Assembly: GCA_030830005.1 (NCBI GenBank)
Contig: JAURNV010000027.1
Coordinates: forward strand, 1-64,000
Direction of reading: 5' to 3'
DNA from: Flavobacteriaceae bacterium
GTDB taxonomy: Bacteria; Bacteroidota; Bacteroidia; Flavobacteriales; Flavobacteriaceae
DNA: 64,000 bases
The notes under the pieces: generated by a model
What the model was told of the DNA's origin: nothing
Databases searched by the model: none
What the model saw: only the letters and a program-made list of their open reading frames with translations
Program-made: the position numbers and the translations under genes
Shown here: positions 57,028 to 63,677 of the stretch, one piece after another
Layout: each line of letters opens with the position of its first letter
How positions within the stretch are numbered: position 1 is the first letter of the stretch

Positions 57028-58141
57028 GAAATAATTCAGCGGCAATGCCGTCAGCTAAGAACATACCTTTGGGAGTGGTTTTTAAGCATTCTTCTTCTAT
57101 AGATAATAATCCCTCGTTTACATAACGTTGGGCTTGTGTTTCTAAATACCGGCGATACCTAATGCCTAACCCTTGTTCCATTTGAGGTAACGATACGCCC
57201 CAAGACGCACGCAGCCCTATCATAATCGCTTCATTGAATTTATCCACAACACTCAATTTTTCAATCGTTTGCGGCAATTGTTTTTCGTTAATTCTTTTCA
57301 TGTACTGAGCGTTGTTGCTTACATTCCAATAGCGGCTATTCCCATTATACCCATGCGCCGATGGACCAATACCCAAATAGGACTTTCCCTTCCAATACGC
57401 GGTGTTATTTTTTGAATGATAGCCTGGTTTTCCAAAACTGGATAACTCATAATGTTCATAACCAGAGGTAATTAATATATTCCTTAAATGTAAAAATTGC
57501 TCCTCCACATCCTGCTCATCCAACAAAGAAACTACCCCCTTTTTTACAAAATGTTCTAAGGCTGTTTTGGGCTCTAGTGTCAAAGCATAAGAAGAAATAT
57601 GCGACACATCTAAAGAGAGTGCCGTAGTTAGATTTTGTTGCCAATCAACAAAAGTGGTATGCGGTGTGCCGTAGAGTAAATCAATAGAGATATTATTAAA
57701 AACCTCCTTTGCCCACAAAACCGCTTGGATAGCTTGTTTACTATTATGAGCGCGATTCATAAGCACTAATTCCTTATCACTAAACGACTGAATACCAATA
57801 GACAATCGATTAACTCCAAGATTATATATTGCCTTTATATAGTTTTTAGACAAGTCATCAGGATTGACTTCAAAAGTAATTTCAGGGGTTTGAATTACAT
57901 CAAAACACGAAGTAACTTGTTTAATAAGTACTTCTACTTGAATGGCGCTAAGAATTGAAGGGGTCCCCCCGCCAAAATAAATGGTTTCTATAGGGAGCTT
58001 CACTTCATGCTTACGAAGTTCTATTTCCTTTTTTAGTGCCAACACCATTGCATCAGCATAATTTGCTGAAGTTGAAAAATGGAAATTACAGTAGTGACAT
58101 GCTTTTCTGCAAAAAGGAACATGAATGTAAATCCCTGACAT
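56999..58141 (-). CDS. hemW: Radical SAM heme chaperone HemW
   Basis: A 380-residue radical-SAM protein. The cluster motif CRKACHYCNF sits near the start (IYIHVPFCRKACHYC), followed by YFGGGTPSIL, FEVNPDDL and GVNRLSIGIQSFSDKEL. These fit HemW and its CPDH-like relatives. True coproporphyrinogen dehydrogenase HemN is longer, so heme delivery is the more likely role. Confidence 0.92.
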   Translation of the reverse strand: MSGIYIHVPFCRKACHYCNFHFSTSANYADAMVLALKKEIELRKHEVKLPIETIYFGGGTPSILSAIQVEVLIKQVTSCFDVIQTPEITFEVNPDDLSKNYIKAIYNLGVNRLSIGIQSFSDKELVLMNRAHNSKQAIQAVLWAKEVFNNISIDLLYGTPHTTFVDWQQNLTTALSLDVSHISSYALTLEPKTALEHFVKKGVVSLLDEQDVEEQFLHLRNILITSGYEHYELSSFGKPGYHSKNNTAYWKGKSYLGIGPSAHGYNGNSRYWNVSNNAQYMKRINEKQLPQTIEKLSVVDKFNEAIMIGLRASWGVSLPQMEQGLGIRYRRYLETQAQRYVNEGLLSIEEECLKTTPKGMFLADGIAAELFLIDFLDTSL

Positions 58142-58143
58142 AC

Positions 58144-58698
58144 TTATTTTTTAATCCGGTGTGCTTCTTGTTGCACAAAGGCACTCCATCCAGAATAACC
58201 TTTTTCAGTTTGTTGTTCGGGGTTAAAAGTATGACACACGGCAGCAGCTAATCCGTCAGTGGCATCAAGATTCTTGGGTAACGGGGGAAGTTGTTGCACC
58301 ATTTGTTGTAACATTTTGGCGACCTGCTCTTTTGAAGCATTTCCATTTCCTGTAATTGCCATTTTAATTTTTCGCGGGGAGTATTCATATATTTTTAGGT
58401 CATGAGCAATTCCTGCAGCGATTGCAACCCCTTGCGCCCGACCTAACTTTAACATTGATTGTACGTTTTTTCCAAAAAAGGGAGCTTCAAGAGCCATTTC
58501 AACAGGCTGGTAGGTTTTAATTAGTTCTGATGTTCGTGCATAAATGTGTCCTAAACGTACATAATGGCTATCGTACTTACTAAGTTTTAATTCATTGAGT
58601 TGAAGGCAGGTGAGTTTCTGCCCCTCTACATGAATTACTCCAAACCCCATAATGGTTGTTCCAGGGTCTACGCCTAAAATAATTCTTGATTCGGTCAT
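58144..58698 (-). CDS. ruvC: Holliday junction resolvase RuvC
   Basis: Endonuclease resolving four-way junctions. The acidic residues are in ILGVDPGTTIMGFGV (first Asp), ALEAPFFGKN (Glu) and the final DATDGLAAAVCH. Length 184. It starts two bases before hemW on the same strand. Confidence 0.96.
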   Translation of the reverse strand: MTESRIILGVDPGTTIMGFGVIHVEGQKLTCLQLNELKLSKYDSHYVRLGHIYARTSELIKTYQPVEMALEAPFFGKNVQSMLKLGRAQGVAIAAGIAHDLKIYEYSPRKIKMAITGNGNASKEQVAKMLQQMVQQLPPLPKNLDATDGLAAAVCHTFNPEQQTEKGYSGWSAFVQQEAHRIKK

Positions 58699-58720
58699 AT
58701 GTAAAAATAGGAATTAAACA

Positions 58721-59167
58721 CTACTTAGAAACATATATCGGTAAGGTCCAAGATACCTCTACTGGGATTTCTAGATTTGTCTTGAATGCAGGTTGAAACC
58801 TAGGTAATGAAGCAACGACATCCTCAACAGCAGAAAAAACTATTGGAGAAATGGTATTCTTGTTAATATTAGAATATCCAATAATAGAAAGCTGCCCAAT
58901 AGTATCAACTTTTAATGTGATAAAGAGAGTATCCATAATCGCTATTCCAGATAGACTCTTTTTGTCAAATTTCTGATCCAATTGGTGTTGCAATATTTCA
59001 GAAAAACAGTGTAAATTTTCTTTAGTGTCTTCTTTAGGGCAATCCGGAAACATCGGAGGCTCATCAAATGGCGTCCAATTTATGTTGGGAGGCTTCGGTT
59101 TAGTCGAAGGCTGTACGCAACTCAAAAACAAAGATAACGTCACAAAAAGAAGCCCAACATATTTCAT
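58721..59167 (-). CDS. Putative lipoprotein with TonB-C-like domain
   Basis: A 148-residue protein with a lipoprotein signal (MKYVGLLFVTLSLFLSC; lipid Cys at 17). The C-terminal half resembles the TonB C-terminal domain (LKVDTIGQLSIIGYSN, then VVASLPRFQPAFKT and VEVSWTLPIYV), but there is no membrane anchor or Pro-rich spanner as in TonB. Function unknown; a periplasmic or outer-membrane partner role is possible. Confidence 0.75.
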   Translation of the reverse strand: MKYVGLLFVTLSLFLSCVQPSTKPKPPNINWTPFDEPPMFPDCPKEDTKENLHCFSEILQHQLDQKFDKKSLSGIAIMDTLFITLKVDTIGQLSIIGYSNINKNTISPIVFSAVEDVVASLPRFQPAFKTNLEIPVEVSWTLPIYVSK

Positions 59168-59235
59168 TCTATAAAAGTAAAAAAATAAAAAGGTGTTATC
59201 CGTTTGGCACTTAAATAATTTGTAGTTTCGAAACT

Positions 59236-59727
59236 ATGGATATTGTTTTGTTATGCCTTGGAGTATTGCTAATTATGGTTGGACTTGCAGGAAGTTTTCT
59301 TCCGGTAATTCCTGGTCCTTTGACAAGTTGGTTCGGGTTGTTGACATTGCATTACACAACTAAAGTTGAACAAGATTGGAATTTTCTTGGTTGGACACTT
59401 GCAGTAGCCTTAATAATTATGCTACTCGATTACCTAATCCCCATTTGGGGAACAAAAGCATTTGGAGGCACAAAAGCTGGAGCTGTTGGTTCAACAATTG
59501 GATTGGTAGTCGGTATATTCTTTCCGCCTTTTGGTATTATTCTTGGTCCATTTATTGGTGCTTATGTAGGTGAACTAAGTAAAAATGCTAATCAAAAGAT
59601 AGCATTCAAAGCGGCTGTTGGCTCATTTTTAGGGTTTCTTTCTGGAGTAGCTTTAAAATTAATTGTATCACTGCTATATATGATATTTTTTGTTTCGTCA
59701 GCTTGGAAAGGGTTTCAATTTTTTTAA
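59236..59727 (+). CDS. DUF456 family membrane protein
   Basis: A 163-residue hydrophobic protein with four to five membrane segments and glycine-rich turns (SFLPVIPGPLTSWFGLL; AFGGTKAGAVGSTIGLVVG; FPPFGIILGPFIGAYVGEL), the pattern of DUF456. Function unknown. It points towards the 3' end of the cas9-like gene. Confidence 0.85.
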   Translation: MDIVLLCLGVLLIMVGLAGSFLPVIPGPLTSWFGLLTLHYTTKVEQDWNFLGWTLAVALIIMLLDYLIPIWGTKAFGGTKAGAVGSTIGLVVGIFFPPFGIILGPFIGAYVGELSKNANQKIAFKAAVGSFLGFLSGVALKLIVSLLYMIFFVSSAWKGFQFF

Positions 59728-59740
59728 AAGAACCAGAGGC

Positions 59741-59761
59741 AAAAAGGAAGTGTGTACACTT
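59741..59761 (-). terminator. Terminator-like hairpin after the crRNA-like repeats
   Basis: Minus-strand AAGTG-TACA-CACTT followed by CC and five T. It begins two bases after the second 13-nt repeat, so a transcript running from cas9 through the repeats would end here. The stem is only 5 bp, so it is weak. Confidence 0.5.
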
Positions 59762-59762
59762 T

Positions 59763-59827
59763 TCAAATCACAATACTATACTTATTAAAATACGTGTACT
59801 GAAGTTGTTTTGTATCAAATCACAATA
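59763..59827 (-). CRISPR. Two-copy CRISPR-like mini-array with short repeats
   Basis: The 13-nt sequence TATTGTGATTTGA occurs twice on the minus strand, at 59827-59815 and 59775-59763, 39 bases apart (period 52), directly after the cas9 stop. TTGTGATTTG is how I recall type II-C repeats of flavobacteria beginning. The first nine bases are exactly complementary to ATCACAATA in the tracrRNA-like gene at 63276-63284; after a UU/UU mismatch G-A pairs again. The copies diverge after 13-14 nt, so these are shortened repeats. Candidate guides are the ~20-38 bases before each copy (59828-59865 and 59776-59814). No other repeat is seen nearby. Confidence 0.6.
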
Positions 59828-59865
59828 AATTTTAACTAAACAAAACAATAATAACAGTGTCTTCC

Positions 59866-62265
59866 TTAATGCATCTCTGGAGCTTTTAATTGTTTATAAA
59901 ACGGCCTAATATTCCCTAGTAAATCTATAGTGATTTTAAAGGGGTTATGTGTAAGCCAACCCGTCTTTTTGTCGCCAAAGTTCAATATACGGATGTAATT
60001 TGGGTAGGTTTGATTATATGAATCTAAGTCATAAACCTGTCTAAACTCGTAATATTTACTTGAAATCCGTTGCACTTTATATACATTTTCCCATAAACTA
60101 TCGCCTTGGGCCAAGCGTTGGTAAATTTCTTTTTGACTTAACCCTAAAATAAAACAATCATTACTGTGAAGTGTAGTCACAACCATTCGTCCGTCGTCGG
60201 GAAGTTGATAAAGCGGCTCTTTATTCCTCACACGCCTTACTGCCTCCCAAAAAGAAACAATATTCTCTTGATATACATTATCTAGAGATTGATATATCAT
60301 TACATGATGATTATTACGAGGGTTCACATACTTGTTTTGTTCAGGTGTTAATTGTACCGCATTACTCACATTTTCTCGAATGCGCACCTTTCTAACAGGC
60401 ACTTTATCTCCTCGTTTGTTTGGTAAAAAAATAGTGGTTTCCCAGCCGTACTCTGTTTGCTTAGATAGTGCATTTTTTGGAATCTTACCATTTATAAATC
60501 CTCCACATAAATCTATTTGATCGTAAATCAATTCCCGAATGCTTTGATCAACAACTTTACTTACTTGCTTTGCCGTTGTTAGTGAATTGATAGGTTTTTT
60601 AATGTGAAATGAATCTGCTTTTCCTGCACCTAAATGTTTTCCGTAAAAACTGTCTTTATGCAATTTTCCTCTTGGAGAAGGGCTAAAAACCATAGCCTTA
60701 GAATTTTGAGGAATTTTTCTAAGAACGGTATGGTTTGTGTCAATTGAAACTGAAATACTACTGTACGCATCAAGAGCATCACGAGTAAATTGTTTCCAAG
60801 GAGATGGAAAAACTTCTCTGTATGGTATGGGCTCATATCTGTTCCAATGCCTTAATTCATCTAGATATTTAGGCTCGTTCATTGCCGTTACCAACGCAAT
60901 GAGAGCTGATTCTCTAACATCTAAATGCCTTGGTTTAACCATAAAGGATTTGGGCGAACTAATACCCCATTTTCGGCGCAAACTACTGATAGAATTTCCC
61001 CTTGCAGCAATAACATTAGGGCTAACGCGGCTTAAAAAATTTTTTACTTTAAGAGCAATGTGGTGTTGGTCATTAAACTCTTGTCCAATACTGTCTTTAG
61101 CATATGTTGTCAACACAAAATGCCTGAACTTTTGGTAGGGCGCATGCTTAGCCGAACCCTTTAACAATTGTTCTAATACACGTGTTTTTACTCCTTCCCA
61201 AACCCCAGATGGTTGTTTACTAAAATATTCAAATGGGGTGACATTCAAAATATTCTCTTTAAAGTAGCTCATACACAAGGCCTTATTCCTGTCTGAATCA
61301 TTAAAAAATCTATTCCAAGGTTGTATGTAAACTATGGAGACTTGATCTGTGTAAAGCTGCTCATATGGAATAGGGTCACCCGTATATGGACACATTTTAT
61401 TCCACTCTAACCATAATTTGTATTTAATCAAATTGCTATGAGTAGGATTTTGACCGGCATCAACAACAGCATCATGAATTTGGGGCAGCTCTTGTCTACG
61501 TACTTTTTTTGAGATGTATAAGGATTTTCGCTGTTTCGCATTTACCTTAACCTCGTTTGAAAGCACAAAATTTATATTATCTATTATGCCGTATTCGGAG
61601 ATTAGTTTATTGACCAACTTACGAAGTTCAAAAATGGGTTTTTGAGCTACTGGTTTAAAAATGCGCAGTATATCCTGGTCTTCTGCTGGACTTGAGGGCA
61701 GTAAATCTTGCTTATCTGCATGCTGATGGATTAAATAGAGTTTTTTTGGGTTAAGCTTAACACTAAATGCGTCAAAAAAATGTGATAACCAAAGTGCCCC
61801 ATGGATTTTATCCTCCTCTATGGATGCTTCTATGAAATATATAATTGCTGATTTTTTTTCATCATCTATGTTGTCCCAGCATTTTTCACCTAAAGCGTTT
61901 TTTACACCTCCTAAAATGATTGCGTTTTTTGTGTCAATTCCGTCTCTAAGGAATTTCAAAATCAATCGTGCAGCTTTCATGCTTATTTTAGAAAATCCTG
62001 GCTTAAGCTTAAACACGGCTAAAGCTTTGGCTTTATCAATTGTCAATCCCCATTTACTTCTCAATCTTTCAACCAATTTCTCGTTGTCGGTATAGAAGTG
62101 TAAATCATGCCAAAGTTCATGCTGTTCTTTGTCAGAAAATTGCAAAAATTTTGTTCCAAATGCTGTTTTACGAGCCAAATGAGTAATTGTATGAGCTAAA
62201 AATATTTTTTCTCCGTCTTCATAATTAAATGCTTCAAAATCGTCTATTTCTAATGCGACTCTTAC
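59866..62265 (-). CDS. cas9: Nuclease-dead Cas9 homologue, C-terminal two thirds (after frameshift)
   Basis: The frame is open from 62265 and ends at 59866. The only bacterial start inside it is a TTG at 62178, which would cut into a conserved stretch (FNYEDGEKIFLAHTITHLA), so this is not a separate gene. Counting from that TTG: the RuvC-II Glu is Val205 (NINFVLSNE against HIEMARE-type motifs); the HNH Asp/Glu-His is Val283-Tyr284 (SIVYIQPWNR) while the HNH Asn is kept (Asn298 in DRNKAL); RuvC-III has VRESALIALVTA with neither the His nor the Asp. Flanking structure is well kept: KLWLEWNKMCPYTGDPI, GKLHKDSFYGKH and VPVRKVRIREN of the C-terminal PAM-interacting region. Tyr for His and Val for Asp/Glu exclude cleavage by known chemistry. 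Confidence 0.85.
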   Translation of the reverse strand, partial: VRVALEIDDFEAFNYEDGEKIFLAHTITHLARKTAFGTKFLQFSDKEQHELWHDLHFYTDNEKLVERLRSKWGLTIDKAKALAVFKLKPGFSKISMKAARLILKFLRDGIDTKNAIILGGVKNALGEKCWDNIDDEKKSAIIYFIEASIEEDKIHGALWLSHFFDAFSVKLNPKKLYLIHQHADKQDLLPSSPAEDQDILRIFKPVAQKPIFELRKLVNKLISEYGIIDNINFVLSNEVKVNAKQRKSLYISKKVRRQELPQIHDAVVDAGQNPTHSNLIKYKLWLEWNKMCPYTGDPIPYEQLYTDQVSIVYIQPWNRFFNDSDRNKALCMSYFKENILNVTPFEYFSKQPSGVWEGVKTRVLEQLLKGSAKHAPYQKFRHFVLTTYAKDSIGQEFNDQHHIALKVKNFLSRVSPNVIAARGNSISSLRRKWGISSPKSFMVKPRHLDVRESALIALVTAMNEPKYLDELRHWNRYEPIPYREVFPSPWKQFTRDALDAYSSISVSIDTNHTVLRKIPQNSKAMVFSPSPRGKLHKDSFYGKHLGAGKADSFHIKKPINSLTTAKQVSKVVDQSIRELIYDQIDLCGGFINGKIPKNALSKQTEYGWETTIFLPNKRGDKVPVRKVRIRENVSNAVQLTPEQNKYVNPRNNHHVMIYQSLDNVYQENIVSFWEAVRRVRNKEPLYQLPDDGRMVVTTLHSNDCFILGLSQKEIYQRLAQGDSLWENVYKVQRISSKYYEFRQVYDLDSYNQTYPNYIRILNFGDKKTGWLTHNPFKITIDLLGNIRPFYKQLKAPEMH

Positions 62266-63244
62266 TTTTTTTAAACAAAAAACTTGAAAAGTGAGTAGCT
62301 ATCTTAATCGCTTGCTTTCGTTGGTGGTGATTAAGTGGTTCGCCATATAATTTAATGGAGTCAACCCAACAATAGATATTAAACCATTCATTAAGAGGAT
62401 GGCTCTGCCACATTGTTTTTTTCCCTTTTTCAAATTCACAAGAGGTTGCGCTATTCCCTTGTTTTCTATATTGCGCAGGGCGTTGAGAATACAAAATTCC
62501 TTTGTTACTCTCTTTTCCTAATAATGATTTTCTAAAGTCTTTGTCAAGAAATTCGTGATGGTGTTGCTGTTGCTTTAGTATAGCATCCAACTCATTTAGG
62601 TACATGCTGCGGCTTAGGTACCGATTTCGTATACGCGCTTCATTGTAGGAGTAGGGAGCACAATGAGTTGGTAATAGCGAATTTAAATATTCTCCTAAAT
62701 ACTGATTTTTTAAAAAATGTTTGGTGTCGTTAATGCCTCGACGATTTGCTAAAGGAAGTCCATTTAGTAAAATATTGGCATTTGTAGAATCAATACCATT
62801 CATTATTTTACCTCTACGCTGAGCAAAATGATACAACACTCTACCTAGCTCTAGCCTTGATAATTTCTCGTGAATTCCAATAGCACGTAACTCATATGGA
62901 TTTAAGGCCATCCATTGGTTCATTTTAATAGAAAGGGTTTTATGCTTATTGTCTTTGCTCCATTTAGAAAGCTCTTTAAGTGTAAGTGGGCATAACTTGT
63001 TTGATGCTAAAAAAGAGAGTGTGTTTTGCTTTCTAAAATTCTTACGCATTTGAAGCTTCCTCACATTTCTAACTTGGGTTCGAAGAGTTGCATTAGAAGT
63101 TTCACGCTCTCCCTCACCCAAATAATTTAAAAAAGAGGAAAAAACTCGCGTACCCATAGCGACAATACGAGGATTGGTAGAATATCTTACAAGCGACCAT
63201 CCTATCGATTCTGTTCCAACATATATGCCTAACGTTTGTTTCAC
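62234..63244 (-). CDS. cas9: Nuclease-dead Cas9 homologue, N-terminal part (before frameshift)
   Basis: A 336-codon frame from a GTG at 63244. RuvC-I reads LGIYVGTESIGWSLV: the catalytic Asp of LGLDLGTNSIGW is Tyr8, with Gly10 and the SIGW end conserved. The Arg-rich bridge helix (TLRTQVRNVRKLQMRKNFRK) spans ~53-72, and recognition-lobe landmarks LYHFAQRRGKI, LYSQRPAQYRKQG and SHPLNEWFNIYCW match type II-C Cas9. The last ~11 residues (KSKSRIRNRRF) are out of frame: at the run of seven A (62266-62272) the rest of the protein continues in the +1 frame. With one A fewer the whole product is about 1125 residues. The bases before the GTG show no TAnnTTTG box. Confidence 0.85.
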   Translation of the reverse strand: MKQTLGIYVGTESIGWSLVRYSTNPRIVAMGTRVFSSFLNYLGEGERETSNATLRTQVRNVRKLQMRKNFRKQNTLSFLASNKLCPLTLKELSKWSKDNKHKTLSIKMNQWMALNPYELRAIGIHEKLSRLELGRVLYHFAQRRGKIMNGIDSTNANILLNGLPLANRRGINDTKHFLKNQYLGEYLNSLLPTHCAPYSYNEARIRNRYLSRSMYLNELDAILKQQQHHHEFLDKDFRKSLLGKESNKGILYSQRPAQYRKQGNSATSCEFEKGKKTMWQSHPLNEWFNIYCWVDSIKLYGEPLNHHQRKQAIKIATHFSSFLFKKSKSRIRNRRF

Positions 63245-63266
63245 TTAAAATTTTTTTTTATATTTG
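63235..63266 (+). promoter_or_regulatory. Promoter of the tracrRNA-like gene
   Basis: TTTG (-33, 63235-63238), 20 bases, TATATTTG (-7, 63259-63266): a full consensus match on the plus strand. The -33 box lies within the first codons of cas9 on the other strand, so anything binding here would affect both genes. Start expected near 63271. Confidence 0.78.
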
Positions 63267-63269
63267 TGA

Positions 63270-63341
63270 CATCTTATCACAATAAGGCTAATGCCGTGGA
63301 CAACATGTCCAGCGTCCCGCTTAGGTGGAACATTTTTTTTT
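63270..63341 (+). ncRNA. tracrRNA-like small RNA divergent from cas9
   Basis: About 70 nt with the modular layout of a type II-C tracrRNA: anti-repeat ATCTTATCACAATA (63271-63284) running into AAGGC as in known tracrRNAs (ACAAUAAGGC), nexus hairpin GGC-TAAT-GCC (63286-63295), hairpin GGACA-ACA-TGTCC (63298-63310), and a last hairpin GTCCCGC-TTAG-GTGGAAC with one mismatch (63314-63331) followed after one base by T9 (63333-63341), a good terminator. The anti-repeat is short and pairs with the two repeats behind cas9. Identity is from architecture, not from a database match. Confidence 0.78.
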
Positions 63342-63430
63342 GCTTCACTTTGATTTTAATTAAAGGGGAAGCCGAGTAGATTCTCGACTTGACCCCTTAT
63401 AATGTAGCATAACAATCAAAGCAAAAAATG
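63331..63430. repeat. 100-bp imperfect inverted repeat enclosing a GC-rich hairpin
   Basis: CATTTTTTTTTGCTT-CAC-TTTGATT (63331-63355) is complementary to AATCAAAGCAAAAAATG (63414-63430) apart from short insertions. Inside lies the hairpin 63363-63398. The left arm contains the T9 of the tracrRNA-like terminator. It could be a MITE-like insertion or an RNA fold. Confidence 0.5.
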
Positions 63431-63536
63431 TCGGTTCATCTGCTACGAAAGAACCTATATTCGGGCAAAAAAGGTAGTGGGCACAACTGCTCTTTTCAAA
63501 TTGGTTGTCTAAATACGATTCCCACTTGTAGCAAAT
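63361..63536 (-). ncRNA. Possible structured RNA on the minus strand
   Basis: Three nested stems are possible: ATTTGCTAC/GTAGCAGAT (63536-63528 with 63446-63438), AGTGGG/CCCACT (63526-63521 with 63481-63476) and ACAAC/GTTGT (63508-63504 with 63487-63483). A hairpin follows, AAGGGG-TC-AAGTCGAG / CTCGGCTT-CCCCTT, with TTTAATT after it, terminator-like. In two stems one pair is T-G on this strand but A-C on the other, which points to a minus-strand transcript. A 60-codon frame across it looks spurious. Relation to cas9 unknown. Confidence 0.4.
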
Positions 63537-63645
63537 ATGCATGTGCTGTTAGCTAAGCGCGCTAACAACTATCAAAATGACATTCAAATAAGTTGAAGTA
63601 ACCCCGTGAGGAGTTGAATTTTAAAAAAAGTATAGTTTTTGAGTT

Positions 63646-63673
63646 GTACTATAAATCTTACTATTTATAGTAC
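63646..63673. repeat. Perfect 11-bp inverted repeat after the PpiD-like gene
   Basis: GTACTATAAAT and ATTTATAGTAC with a six-base loop, four bases from the stop codon of the PpiD-like gene. It may act as transcript end or mRNA-stabilising hairpin; no T run follows on either strand. Confidence 0.55.
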
Positions 63674-63677
63674 TTCA

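Noticed and set aside
62179-62233. Intergenic gap between two separate genes in the cas9 locus
   Set aside because: The gap translates in the downstream frame into Cas9-like sequence (FNYEDGEKIFLAHTITHLA) and the apparent downstream start is an internal TTG. It is one gene with a frameshift.
62262-62275. Programmed -1 ribosomal frameshift heptamer at TTTAAAAAAAG
   Set aside because: The needed shift is +1 (or -2), and the 0-frame codons TTT-AAA-AAA do not form an X-XXY-YYZ site. Homopolymer error or transcriptional slippage is simpler.
63259-63284. Natural single-guide RNA using TTGTGA-CATCTTA-TCACAA as a built-in repeat/anti-repeat hairpin
   Set aside because: TTGTGA overlaps the tracr promoter -7 box, so it would be transcribed only from a start inside cas9. 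The preceding 20 bases are mostly T and A.
63360-63542. 60-codon minus-strand open frame upstream of cas9
   Set aside because: No recognisable protein, no start signal, and the stretch is filled with nested stems that better explain it as RNA or repeat.
63540-63575. Integron attC site from GTTAGC/GCTAAC boxes
   Set aside because: The boxes are too close together, and no second half-site with the required complementarity was found.
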